From Ovis canadensis (lineage: Eukaryota; Chordata; Mammalia; Artiodactyla; Bovidae): 64,000 bases of DNA. Shown piece after piece: positions 1 through 11,839 of this stretch; the stretch's first letter is position 1; every line of letters starts with the position of its first letter. The position numbers and the translations under genes are program-made. The stretch spans positions 230,267,501 through 230,331,500 of the forward strand of contig NC_091245.1 of assembly GCF_042477335.2 (NCBI RefSeq), given 5' to 3'. The notes under the pieces are model-generated. The model was not told the origin of the DNA. It saw only the letters and a program-made list of their open reading frames with translations, and searched no databases.

Positions 1-2239
1 AGGAAAAACCATAGCCTTGACTAGATAGACCTTTGTTGGCAAAGTAATGTCTCTGCTTTTCAATATGCTATCTAGGTTGGTCATAACTTTTCTTCCAAGG
101 AGTAAGCATCTTTTAATTTCATGGCTGCAGTCACCATCTGCAGAGGAGCCCCCAAAAAAACAAAGTCTGACACTGTTTGCACTGTTTCTCCATCTATTTC
201 CCATGAAGTGATGGGACCGGATGCCATGATCTTCGTTTTCTGAATGTTGAGCTTTAAGCCAACTTTTTCACTTTCCTATTTCACTTTCATCAAGAGGCTT
301 TTTAGTTCCTCTTCACTTTCTGCCATAAGGGTGGTGTCATCTGCATATCTAAGGTTACTGATATTTCTTCTGGCAGTCTTGATTCCAGCTTGTGCTTCTT
401 GCAGCCCAGCATTTCTCATGATGTACTCTGCATATAAGTTAAATAAGCAGGGTGACAATATACAGCCTTGATGTACCCCTTTTCCTATTTGGAACCAGCC
501 TGTTGTTCCATGTCCATTTCTAACTGTTGCTTCCTGACCTGCATATAGGTTTCTCAAGAGACAGCTTAAGTGTTTTCCACAGTTTGTAGTGATCCACACA
601 GTCAAAGGGTTTGGCATAGTCAATAAAGCAGAAATAGATGATTTTCTGGAACTTTCTTGCTTTTTCAATGATCCAGCAGATGTTGGCAATTTGATCTCTG
701 GTTCCTCTGCCTTTTCTAAAACCAGCTTGAACATCTGGAAGTTCATGGATCACATACTGCTGAAGCCTGGCTTGGAGAATTTTGTGCATTACTTTCCTAG
801 CATGTGAGATGAGTGCAATTGTGCGGTAGTTTGAGCATTCTTTAGCATTGCCTTTCTTTGGGATTGGAATGAAAACTGACCTTTTCCAGTCCTGTGGCCA
901 CTACTAGTTTTCCAAATTTGCTGGCATATTGAGTGCAGCACTTTCACAGCATCATCTTTGAGGATTTGAAATAGCTCAACTGGAATTCCGTCACTTCCAC
1001 TAGCTTTGTTCGTAGTGATGCTTTCTAAGGCCCACTTGACTTCACATTCCAGGATGTCTGGCTCTAGGTGAATGATCATACCATTGTGATTTTCTTGGTT
1101 GTGAAGATCTTTTTTGTACAGTTCTTCTGTGTATTCTTGCCACCTCTTCTTAATATCTTCTGCTTCTGTTAAGTCCATACCATTTCTGTCCTTTATTGAG
1201 CCCATTTTGCATGAAATGTTCCCTTGATATCTCTGATTTTCTTGAAGAGATCTCTAGTCTCTCCCATTCTGTTGTTTTCCCTTATTTCTTTGCATTGATC
1301 GCTGAGGAAGGCTTTCTTATCTCTCATTGCTATTCTTTGGGACTCTGCATTCAGATGCTTATATCTTTCCTTTTCTCCTTTGCTTTCGCTTCTCTTCTTT
1401 TCACAGCTCTAAGGCCTCCTCAGACAGCCATTTTGCTTTTTTACATTTCTTTTCCATGGGGATGGTCTTGATCTCTGTCTTCTGTACAATGTCATGAACC
1501 TCATTCCATAGTTCATCAGGCATTCTATCTATCAGATCTAGTACCTTAAATCTATTTCTCACTTCCACTGTATAATCATAAGGGATTTGATTTAGGTCAT
1601 ACCCGAATGGTCTAGTGGTTTTCCCTATTTTCTTGAATTTAAGTCTGAATTTGGCAATAAGGAGTTCATGATATGAGCCACAGTCAGACCCTGGTCTTGT
1701 TTTTGTTGACTGTGTAGAGCTTTTCCATTTTTGGCTGCAAAGGATATAATCAATCTGATTTTAGTGTTGACCATCTGGTGATGTCCATGTGTAGAATCTT
1801 CTCTTGTGTTGTTGGAAGAGGGTGTTTGCTATGACAAGTGCGTTCTCTTGGCTAAACTCTATTAGCCTTTGCCCTGCTTCATTCCGTACTCCAAGTCCAA
1901 ATTTGCCTGTTACTCTAGGTGTGTCTTGACTTCCCACTTTTGCATTCCTGTCCCCTATAATGAAAAGGACATCTTTTTTGGGTGTTAGTTCTAAAAGGTC
2001 TTGCAGGTCTTCATAGAACCGTTCAACTTCAGCTTCTTCAGCATTACTGGTTGGGGCATAGTCTTGGATTACCTTGATATTGAATGGTTTGCCTTGGAAA
2101 CGAACAGAGATCATTCTGTCATTTTTGAGATTGCATCCAAGTACTGCATTTCAGACTCTTTTGTTGACCATGATGGCTACTCCATTTCTTCTAAGGGATT
2201 CCTGTGCACAGTAGTAGATATAATGGTCATCTGAGTTAA
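1..2239 (-). mobile_element. BovB (RTE) LINE, main segment, 3' end beyond the left edge
   Basis: Read on the - strand this is the endonuclease-to-reverse-transcriptase part of BovB. It runs from the middle of the endonuclease (around 2239) through the RT palm motif LRYADDTTLMAE (near 330-365) to the region that includes MVFPVVMYG-type sequence, cut by the window edge. Frameshifts and stops break it into pieces of at most about 156 codons, so it is a dead copy. It lies in an IFT80 intron. At 2239 it joins head to head with the oppositely oriented 5' part of BovB (2240-3017). Confidence 0.93.
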
Positions 2240-3017
2240 GAGATTCCCCATGTCCAAGGTAAGAGAAACCCAAGTAAGATGGTAGGTGTTGCAAGAGGGC
2301 ATCAGAGGGCAGACACACTGAAACCATACTAACAGAAAACTAGTCAATCTAATCACACTAGGACCACAGCCTTGTCTAACTCAATGAAACTAAGCCATGC
2401 CCTGTGGGGCCACCCAAGATGGGTGGCTCATACTGGAGAGGTCTGACAGAATGTGGTCCACTGGAGAAGGGAATGGCAAACCACTTCTGTATTTTTGCCT
2501 TGAGAACCCCATGAACAGTATGAAAAGGCAAAATGATAGGATGCTGAAAGAGGAACTCCCTAGGTCAGTAGGTGCCCAATATGCTACTGGAGATCAGTGG
2601 AGAAATAACTCCAGAAAGAATGAAGGAATGGAGCCAAAGCAAAAACAATACCCAGTTGTGGATGTGACTGGTGATAGAAGCAAGGTCCGATGCTGTAAAG
2701 AGCAGTATTGCAGAGGAACCTGGAATGTTAGGTCCCTGAATCAAGGCAAATTGGAATTGGTCAAACAGGAGATGGCAAGAGTGAATGTTGACATTCTAAG
2801 AATCAGCAAACTAAAATGGACTGGAATGGGTGAATTTAACTCAGATGACCATTATATCTACTACTGTGGGCAGGAATCCCTTAGAAGAAATGGAGTAGCC
2901 ATCATAGTCAACAAAAGAGTCCAAAATGCAGTATTTGGATGCAATCTCAAAAACGACAGAATGATCTCTGTTCGTTTCCAAGGCAAACCATTCAATATCA
3001 TAGTAATCCAAGTCTAT
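2240..3017 (+). mobile_element. BovB 5' segment, inverted relative to 1-2239
   Basis: This + strand piece carries the BovB 5' region and the start of the open frame (codons from 2397), followed by the first part of the APE-type endonuclease (GTWNVRSLN at about 2718-2744, then KWTGMGEF). At the family's catalytic glutamate, where intact copies read SELKWTG, this copy reads SKLKWTG. It ends abruptly at about 3017. Its last 182 bases repeat, in inverted orientation, bases 2058-2239 of the neighbouring segment. Likely the inverted 5' end of the same insertion; two separate insertions cannot be excluded, since the left target duplication is outside the window. Confidence 0.88.
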
Positions 3018-3170
3018 AACAGCATAGCCACGATGAAATTTCCACATCATTAATTTATTATTTTTTTCAGTGCCAGGCTCAGCAATCTTTTATTTTACAT
3101 TAAAATATAACCTTGTTTTATTTTAATTCAGCCATGTAGTTGAAATAATTGTTCTCATATTTCACTTTAG

Positions 3171-3315
<145 letters not shown>

Positions 3316-3363
3316 AACTGTAATTTGTTACTATATACTTCAAATATTTTTCTTTTTTTTTAG

Positions 3364-3537
<174 letters not shown>

Positions 3538-3679
3538 TAATAAAAAACATTTTTCATCAATTCCAAAACCTGACTGATCTTAATGTATTCTTCTGTCTAC
3601 CAGTTAGTAAATTACATTTTCCATTGTACTTAAGAGTTTCCTGATATCATATAAAATTTTATTCACATTTATATTCATG

Positions 3680-4896
3680 AGTCAGTTCAGTCACTCAGTT
3701 GTGTCCGACTCTTTGCGACCCCATGGACTGCAGCATGCCAGGCTTCCCTCTCCATCACCAACTCCCAGAACTTGCTCAGACTCATGTCCATTGAGATGGT
3801 GATGCCATCCATCCATCTCATCCTCTGTCGTCCCCTTCTCCTCCCACCTTCAATCTTTCCCAGCGTCCGGGTCTGTTCAAATGAGTCAGTTCTTCGCATC
3901 GTGTGGCCAGAGTACTGGAGTTTCAGCTTCAGCATCAGTCCTTCAAATGTATATTCAGGACTGATTTCCTTTAGGATGGACTGGTTGGATCTCCTTGTAG
4001 TCCAAGGGACTATCAAGAGTCTTCTCCAACACCATAGTTCAAAAGCATCAATTCTTTGGCACTCAGCTTTCTTTGTGGTTCAACTCTCATATCCATACAT
4101 GACTACTGGAAAAACCATAGCTTTGACTTGACAGACCTTTGTCAGCAAAGTAATGTCTCTGCTTTTTAATATGTTGTCTAGGTTGGTCATAACTTTTCTT
4201 CCAAGGAGCAAGTGTCATTTAATTTCATGGTTGCAGTCGCCATCTTGCAGAGCCCAAGAACATACCGTCTGTCACTGTTTCCACTGTTTCCCCATCTATT
4301 TGCCATGAAGTGATGGGACCAGATGCCATGATCTTAGTTTTCTGAATGTTGAGTTTTGAGCCAGCTTTTTCACTGTCCTCTTTTACTTTCATCAAGAGGC
4401 TCTTTAGTTCTTCCCTTTCTACCATAAGGGTGGTATCATCTGCATATTTGAGGTTATTGGTATTTTTCCCGGCAATCTTGATTCCAGCTTTGCTTTATGC
4501 AGCCCAGCATTTGCATGATGTACTCTGAATATAGGTTAAATAAGCAGGGTGACAATATACAGCCTTGATGTACTCCTTTCCCAATTTGGAACCAGTCCAT
4601 TGTTCTATGTCTAGTTCTGTTGCTTCTTGAACCAGAACTGTTCAAGAGCTGTTGCTTCTTGACCTGCATACAGATTTCTCAGGAGGCAGGTAAGGTGATC
4701 TGGTACTCCCATCTCTTGAAGAATTTTCCACAGTTTTTGGTGATCCGTACAATCAAAGTCTTTGGCGTAGTCAATAAAACAGAAGTAGATGTTTTTCTGG
4801 AACTCTCTTGTTTTTTCAGTGATCCAACAGATGTCGGCAATTTGATCTCTGGTTCCTCTGCCTTTTCTAAATCCAGCTTGAACATATTTGTGAGTA
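3680..4896 (-). mobile_element. BovB LINE, 5'-truncated copy
   Basis: The + strand starts at the BovB 3' end (GTCAGTTCAGTCACTCAG) and ends inside the RT fingers (a - strand reading like TRDQIANIC near 4850). The frame is broken. There is an internal deletion near 4235-4262 and a short local duplication at 4610-4660 (the GTTGCTTCTTGA motif occurs twice). No clear target-site duplication is visible. It sits in the 16.7-kb IFT80 intron. Confidence 0.92.
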
Positions 4897-4999
4897 GCCT
4901 GTGATAAAAGATTTTTGCCATCTGTGACTCATGATTAATTAGATGTTGTCTGTGAAGAAGAAAAGAGAGTCTAAGATGGCTCCAGAATTTCTGATTTTA

Positions 5000-5360
5000 G
5001 TAACTGGATAGATGGTGGTAAGAATATTAGCAGGTTTGGAAGTGATGTTGAATTTGAAATATTTATTTAGAGATATGTGATAATAGTTGATTATTAGACA
5101 TGGATCTCAGGAAAGATTTTAAATAGAGATGTAGATTAAGAGTCATCAGCAAACGGATGGTAGTCAAGCCAGAAGGATGGATGCAATTGCCTGGGGTGTG
5201 TGTGGAGTGAGAACACATCAACTCTATTTGCGGGATGGGTGAGGGAAGAGAAATTCATTGAAAGGTGGGAATGAAGCAGTTAGACAGCCAGAGAGAGGAT
5301 CCAGGAAAGATTTGTTAAGCTAAGAAAGACAAACGAAAGGATTTGTATCAAGGAGTGGTC
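5000..5360 (-). repeat. Old L2-type LINE fragment
   Basis: The purine-rich + strand, with phrases such as AGATGGCTCCAGAATTTCTG, GAGTCATCAGCA and AGAGAGGATCCAGG, resembles the antisense of the L2/CR1-type LINE body. It is heavily diverged; identification is by remembered consensus only. Confidence 0.5.
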
Positions 5361-6235
5361 GGTAACCTTCCCTGCCAGCTTAGCTGTTGGGACAGGTTGC
5401 TTTCTGAAACTGAGTGGCAAGCTTCTCTTTTCTATGGCATATTATGTTTCTCTGTTGTTTTTCTTCAGGTATATATCTCTCAGTGAATAAGATTGTAGTG
5501 TTTATATACACCTGAAGTTACTGTGTTATAAAGTTGGCATGTTGATTTTTTCAACATGAAAATGTCTTTCATCATCTTTGTCTCTCTCTGTGCTTAAAAA
5601 TAACCACGAATTTTTTAATTACTAGCCCCTTATAATTCTCTTAGATTAGAATTTTTATAGAGACCCTGTCTCTATCTTCCCCTTGAACAGGAATAATAAA
5701 AATGGCTAACAAAAATAACAAATGATTTTGGTATGGACATACTATGGTCTCTTTATTTAATTTATACATTTATACAGGTCAGCCATTCTATTTCAATGCT
5801 TTATTTACACAAATCTGTTGTCATTGTTTAGCTATACAAAGGATTGTGAAAACTATTTTAGGTTCTACAAAGATGAATAGACCTTTGTTCTTGAGCTCAA
5901 TTGAGTCATAATTCATAAATATTTAAGTAGTTTGGAAAGTATAAATAATATTTTTTAAACTATATTAAAGAACTGATGGAAAATTGTACATATCATTACT
6001 AAACTATGAGTTTCATGAGAAATGGCGAAGAATAGTGTTTATAGCATATTCTCAATTGATACTTTTGAGAAAATATTTATGTTGATAAATTTTAGGCATT
6101 ACTATTTATACAGCATTCTAAACACCATACAATATGACAAATATTTTAAAAATCATCTTTATATTAGAAAGCTTACAACCTATTTAAGAATTCCATTTTA
6201 TTGTCATTAATAATAGTGAAGCCTCTACTTATTGA
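5361..6235. other. IFT80 intron, no recognised element
   Basis: AT-rich intronic sequence. Short open frames (for example 6022-6210) have no recognisable product. I see no repeat or motif I can name here. Confidence 0.6.
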
Positions 6236-6395
6236 TGCTTATGATGTGTCAGAATTGTGTTCAGTGCTTTCCATATATCATCTCACTTTGTTATCACAAC
6301 ATTATACAAATGAAGAAGTTGAGGATTATTTGTAAGTATGTGGCAGATCTAGGATTTGAACCTGAGCCTTCCAATATCAAAGCGGACCTGAATTT
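6236..6395 (-). repeat. MIR SINE fragment
   Basis: The + strand reads as the antisense of the MIR core: ATATCATCTCACTTTGTTAT, then GATCTAGGATTTGAACCTGA. It is old and diverged, as expected of a pan-mammalian element. Confidence 0.75.
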
Positions 6396-6861
6396 TCTAT
6401 TATTACTGCAATAAAGTATATACTGCTGATACTACTACTTACATTGTTCTGTAGGATTGATGTTTATCTCTTTTATTATTTATCTTTGTAAATTTTTACA
6501 TTTACAAAGATTTTAGATTATATACTTCTTGAAGGATAAAAACATTTTATCATTTTATATTATCTATGAACATAGCAGGTACTTAATTTCATGCTGTTAA
6601 TCTTCATGCAGTACTCAATCATTTTGCCATACACTTCCCATGCAAACACTGAATGTAACAGTGTGTAAGTGTCGGAGCAGGTTGATGAAGCAGTTTGCCT
6701 CTGATGGTTTCTATTGATGGCCTATAATACAGCCCTCTGAACATTTCTTGTACCTCCTTCACCTAAGTGAACATCATGTCTTTCCAGAGGACCCTCCTTG
6801 CCTACATCTCAGATGAAGTCAGTTTATTCTTTCCAACTCCACATTCATTAGGTCTGGATGT
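6396..6861. other. IFT80 intron, no recognised element
   Basis: Intronic sequence between a MIR and a Bov-tA SINE. Nothing identifiable. Confidence 0.6.
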
Positions 6862-7060
6862 GAGTGATGGCTCAGCAGTAAAGAAATTACCTGCAGTGCA
6901 GGAGACACAAGTTTTATCCCCTGGGTCGGGAAGATCCCCTGGAGGAGGGCATGGCAGTCCACTCCAGTATTCTTGCCTGGAGAATCCCATGGACAGAGGA
7001 GCCTGGTGGGCTACAGTCCATGGGGTTGCAAAGAGTTGGACATGACTGAAGCGACTTAGC
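6862..7060 (+). mobile_element. Bov-tA/BovA SINE
   Basis: It begins with the tRNA-like head (GATGGCTCAGCAGTAAAGAA), continues with GGGTCGGGAAGATCCCCTGG and the BovB-derived 3' half, and ends GACTGAAGCGACTTAGCATA. Such elements use the BovB machinery. The 92-codon open frame across it is not a gene. Confidence 0.93.
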
Positions 7061-7478
7061 ATACCTAGGCAAACATCTTTACTTGTCCTGTAAAAATCTC
7101 TGATCCTTTGAGACATGACATGTAACCATTCTTACTCTCTGCTGTTAATTTCACATCTTGTCTACTATCCCTATATCCTACCCTCCATGCTGCTCCTTCC
7201 CCTGCTCTAGTTTTCAGCATAGGACCCTGCTTTAAGATATTAGGTGTCAGGGAGAGGGGAAACAAGAGGGGCAGAGAGATGTAATGGGGAAAGAAAAACA
7301 AACACTTGGTGCTCCTCTGTTCCTTCTATCTACTTGGCATCTCCTTCCTGTTTTTTATCTAAACTATAAACCAATGGGTTGGTAAAATGTTGGTAGACCT
7401 CTGTGCCTGCCTGATAAGTTGATAAAGGTCGAAAAGCATTATTCAAGGCTTCTAATTACTATTTACACACTTTTTGTT
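7061..7478. other. IFT80 intron, no recognised element
   Basis: A mixed-composition stretch with a purine-rich segment at about 7245-7300. No feature is supported. Confidence 0.55.
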
Positions 7479-8880
7479 GTTGTTGTTCAGTCACCCAGTC
7501 ATGTCTGACTCTTTGTGACCCCGTGGACTGCAGCATGCCAGGCCTCCCTGTCCCTCACCATCTCCTGGAGTTTGCCCAAGTTCATGTTCATTGCTTCGGT
7601 GATGCCATCCAGTTATCTCACCCTCTGACACCCTCTTTTCCTCCTGCCCTCAATCTTTCCCAGCATCAGGGACTTCTCTAGTGAGTTGTCTGTTTACATC
7701 AGATGACCAAAATACTGAAGCTTCAGCTTCAGCATCAGTCCTTCCAGTGCATATTCAGGGTTGATCTCTCTTAAGATTGACTGGTTTGAGCCCCTTGCTA
7801 TCCGGGGGACTTTGAGAAGTCTTTTCCAGCACCACAGTTCAAAGGCATCAATTCTTTGGTGGTCTGCCTTCTTTATGGTCTAACTCTCACAACTGTATAT
7901 GACCACTGGAAAGACCATAGCCTCGACTAGATAGACCTTTGTTGGCAGAGTAATGTCACTGCTTTTCAACGCTGTCTAGGTTTGTCATCGCTTTCCTGCC
8001 AAGAAGCAATCATCTTCTGATTTCATGGCTGCAGTCACCATTTGCAGTGATTTTGGAGTCCAAGAAGAGGAACTCTGTCACTGCTTCCACCTTTTCCCCT
8101 TCCATTTGCCTTGCAGTAAAGGGGCCGGATGCTATTATCTTAAATTTTTTTTAATATTTAGTCTTAAGCTGGCTCTTTCACTCTCCCCATCAAGAGGTTC
8201 TTTAGTTCCTCTTCACTTTCTGCCATTAGAAGGGTTTCATCTGTATATCTGAGGTTGTTGATGTTTCTCTTGCCTATCTTGATTCCAGCTTGTAACTCAT
8301 CCAGCCTAGCATTTCTCATGATGTGCTCATCATATAGGTTAAACAAACAGGGTGATGGCAGACAGCCCTGTCATACTCCTTTCTTGATGTTGAACCAATC
8401 AGTTGTTCCATACAGGGTTCTAACTGTTGCTTCTTGACCCACATACAGGTTTCTCAAGAGACAGATACGATGGTCTGGTATTCCCATCACTCTAAGAGAT
8501 TTCCACAGTTTGTCATGATCCACACAGTCAAAGGCTTTAGCATAGTCGATGAAACAGAGATAATGTTTTTCTGAAATTCCCTTGCTTTCTCTATGATCCA
8601 GCGAATGTTGGAAATTTGATCTCTAGTTCCCCTTCCTTTTCTAAACCCAGCTTGGACATCTGGAAGTTCTTGGTTTGCATAATGCTGAAGCCTAGCATGC
8701 AAGACTTTAAGCATGACCTTACTAGCATGGGAGATGAGTGCAATTGTCCGATGGTTAGCACATTCTTTGGTACTACCCTTCTTGGGAATTGGGATGAAGA
8801 TTGACTTCTTCCAGTCCTGTGGTCACTACTGGGTCTTCCAGATTTGCTGACATAATGAATGCAAAACCTTGATTTATACA
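7479..8880 (-). mobile_element. BovB LINE, older subtype with (GTT)n end
   Basis: The + strand begins with TTGTTGTTGTTCAGTC, an older type of BovB 3' end, rather than the TTCAG repeats of the younger copies. It is more diverged than its neighbours and its RT motif on the - strand has decayed to YTDE instead of YADD. It runs into the RT fingers and is cut near 8880 beside an L2 fragment. Confidence 0.9.
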
Positions 8881-8894
8881 CTTAAGACTCCCAA

Positions 8895-9335
8895 ATATGT
8901 ATCTCTCCTAGCCCTCTATCTTGCTCATGTTTGCTGTCAGAATCCAATTATCTACCTGCCTATTGAGCGTTCCCACTGGATGTCTCATATGTTTGAGTTC
9001 AAATTTATATTTATTCTCTCATAAACTTGATCCTCTTCCAAAGTAATCTGTCATCTTTTCAATCTATCCAAAGCTGGAAATTTAGGAGTTACTTTTGACA
9101 TTTTCCCTTACCCTGTAGCGCTCATCCTCTTTACCACCAGCACCCTTGTCTAAGCTGATCCAAGTTTTTCTTGGTATAACATTATCTCTGCATCTACTTT
9201 GTCCTTTTCCTATCCACTCATCACATTGTACTCACAGTGATCTATTCACAGTGGAAATCTGATCATGTCACTCTTGACCCCTGACTCACTTAAATGAAAC
9301 CGTTAGTTTCCCATCATTTTTAGCAAAATATCAAA
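8895..9335 (+). repeat. L2-type LINE fragment
   Basis: A C/T-rich body ending with GAAATCTGATCATGTCACTC, which matches the well-known L2 segment around GATCATGTCACTCCT. Diverged. Confidence 0.6.
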
Positions 9336-9639
9336 GACTGGGTAAGAATGACTTCAAATAATCAACAGAAGTAATTATAATTGCCAGAAAACTCTCAAGA
9401 AACTTTATGTATTGTCTTCATTTCCAGATTATACAGCTGTTTTTGAAATCAGTTGGAATATTTGTTCCTATTGCATATTCATTCATTCAGCAGATATTTA
9501 ATGAGTGTCTGCCATACTAGGGATATTTAGATATTACATGGTAATCCATTTAAAACAACAACAATAACAGTCTTTTGGTAAAATGTGTGGTCACTTTTAA
9601 TGACTCATTCGAAAAGGCTGCTGAATGGGACAAAGACAA

Positions 9640-9870
9640 ATGTAGTGGTTAAGACTGGGAGCTTTGGAATAAGACCTGGGTTTGATTTCTGATTCTGCCC
9701 ATATTAGTCTTGTGATCTTGGACAGGTTACTGAGGCTCCGAAAGCCTCAATTTCCTTGTGTTTAAAATGATAATTACAAGAAACACATGTTTGTTGTCAG
9801 GGTTAAGTAAAATAGCATGTGAAACTCTCTTAGCTTACTGCCTGATACATAGTAAACCTTCAATAAATAG
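9640..9870 (+). repeat. MIR SINE
   Basis: A near full-length MIR: TAGTGGTTAAGACTGGGAGC, then the GACCTGGGTTTGATT box, TCTTGTGATCTTGGACAGGT, the TCAATTTCC..AAAATG core, and the end CTGATACATAGTAAACCTTC. Confidence 0.88.
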
Positions 9871-9879
9871 TAGCTATTG

Positions 9880-9975
9880 TTCATTCTTTAAATATTTATT
9901 GAGTGTCTCTAATGTGCCAGGTTTTAGGCACTGGGGATACAGCAATGAACAAAACTGACAAAGTCTGAGATGACA
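9880..9975 (-). repeat. L2 3'-end fragment
   Basis: The + strand reads TTAAATATTTATTGAGTG, then TGTGCCAGGTTTTAGGCACT, GGGGATACAGCAATGAACAA: the antisense of the L2 3' end. Confidence 0.85.
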
Positions 9976-10110
9976 GTTCTATATTAAATGTTAGGACTAA
10001 TATAAAAAGTAGGAGTAAGACGTATAAATACTTGGATCCAGTATAGAAATAAACTTATAAGAACATAGTCCAAAGAATGGCCTGCTTAGAAAGTAGAATA
10101 ATCCCCATCT

Positions 10111-10122
10111 ACAAAGATATTC
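10111..10122. repeat. Target-site duplication, left copy
   Basis: ACAAAGATATTC here is repeated exactly at 13306-13317 and brackets the twin-primed BovB 10123-13305. Confidence 0.9.
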
Positions 10123-11072
10123 CACAGTTTGTTGTGATCCACAGTCAAAGACTTTGGCTTAGTCAATAAAGCAGAAATAGATGTTTTTCTGGAACTCTCT
10201 CGCTTTTTCGATGATTCAACAGATGTTGGCAATTTGATCTCTGGTTCTTCTGCTTTTTCGAAATCCAGCTTGAACATCTGGAAGTTCATGGTTCACATAC
10301 TGTTGAAGCCTGGCTTGGAGAATTTTGAGCATTACTTTGCTAGCGTGTGAGATGAGTGCAATTGTGCAGTAGTTTGAGCATTCTTTGGCATTGCCTTTCA
10401 TTGGGATTGGAATGAAAACTGACCTTTTCCAGTCCTGTGGCCAGTGCTGACATAATGGCATAAAAAAAGCTTATTTTCCAAATTTGCTGGCATATTGAGT
10501 GCAGCGCTTTCACAGCATCATCTTTGAGGATTTGAAATAGCTCAACTGGAATTCCATCACTTCCTCTAGCTTTGTTGGTAGGGATGCTTCCTAAGGCCCA
10601 CTTGACTTCGCATTCCAGGATGTCCAGCTCTAGGTGAGTGATCATACCATTGTGATTATCTGGGTCATGAAGATCTTTTTTTATATAATTCTTCTGTGTA
10701 TTCTTGCCACCTCTTCTTAATATCTTCTGCTTCTGTTAGGTCCATACCATTTCTGTCCTTTATGGTGCCCATTTTGCATGAAATGTTCCCTTGGTATCTC
10801 TAATTTTCCAGAAGAGATCTCTAGTCTTTCCCATTCTGTTGTTTTCCTCTATTTCTTTGCATTGATCACCGAGGAAGGCTTTCTTGTCTCTCCTTGCTAC
10901 TCTTTGGAACTCTGCAATCAAATGGGTATATCTTTCCTTTTCTCCTTTGCCTTTTGCTTCTCTTCTTTTCACAGCTATTTGTAAGACCTCCTCAGACAAC
11001 CATTTTGCCTTTTTGCACTTCTTTTTCTTGGGGATGGTCTTGATCCCAACCTCCTGCACAATGTCATGAACC
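10123..11072 (-). mobile_element. BovB copy 4A, inverted 5' segment
   Basis: On the - strand this reads from just after the endonuclease (EVHDIVQEVGIKTIP near 11040-11070) to the RT fingers (around KLWN at 10123-10145). The + strand continuation at 11073 resumes about 40 bases further along the element, in the opposite orientation. The junction shares the letters CCTC with both halves. Order, orientation and the outer 12-bp duplications show a single insertion with a 5' inversion. Confidence 0.92.
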
Positions 11073-11839
11073 TCTGAGAAATTTGTATGTGGGTCCAGAA
11101 GCAATAGTTAAAACTGGACATGGAACAACAGACTGGTTCCTAATCGGGAAAGGAGTACATCAAGGCTGTATATTGTTACCCTGCTTATTTAACTTCTATG
11201 CAGAGTACATCATGAGAAATGCTGGACTGGATGAAGCACAAGCTGGAATCAAGATTCCCAGGAGAAATCTCAATAACCTCAGATATGCAGATGACACCAC
11301 CCTTATGGCAGAAAGTGAAGAACTAAAGAACCTCTTGATGAAAGTGAAAGAGGAGAGTGAAAAACTTGGCTTAAAGCTCAACATTCAGAAAACTAACATC
11401 ATGGCATCTGGTCTCATCACTTCATGGCAAATAGATGGGGAAAAAGTGACAGACTTTATTTTCTTGGGCTCCAGAATCACTGCAGATAGTGACTGCAGCC
11501 ATGAAATTAAAAGATGCTTGCTTCTTGGAAGAAAAGTTATGACCAACCTAGACAGCACATTAGAAAGCAGAGACATTACTTTCCCAACAAAAGTCCATCT
11601 AGTCAAAGCTACGGTTTTTCCAGTAGTCATGTATGAATGTGAGAGTTGGACTATAAACAAAGCTGAGCACCAAAGAATTGATGCCTTTGAACTGTGCTGT
11701 TGGATGAGACTCTTGAGAGTCCCTTGGACTACAAGGAGACCCAAACAGTACATCCTAAAGGAATTCAGTCCTGAATATTCATTGGGAGGACTGATACTGA
11801 AGCTGAAACTACAATATTTTGGCCACATGATGCGAAGAA
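11073..11839 (+). mobile_element. BovB copy 4A, 3' segment, first part
   Basis: The sense-strand RT from LRNLYVGPEAIVKTGHG through NLRYADDTTLMAE to LQYFGHMMRR. An open frame of 257 codons (11083-11856) crosses it and runs a few codons into the nested copy; it is a remnant, not a gene. It is interrupted at 11839 by another BovB and resumes at 13076. TGATGCGAAGAA at 11828-11839 is the left copy of the nested element's target duplication. Confidence 0.93.

Noticed and set aside
6862-7060. tRNA-like sequences in SINE heads as tRNA genes
   Set aside because: They are degenerate Bov-tA or CHR heads with BovB-like or CHR tails; none folds as an intact tRNA by eye.
8025-8252. Small + strand frames inside antisense BovB as peptides
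   Set aside because: Shadow frames of the RT strand, no support.
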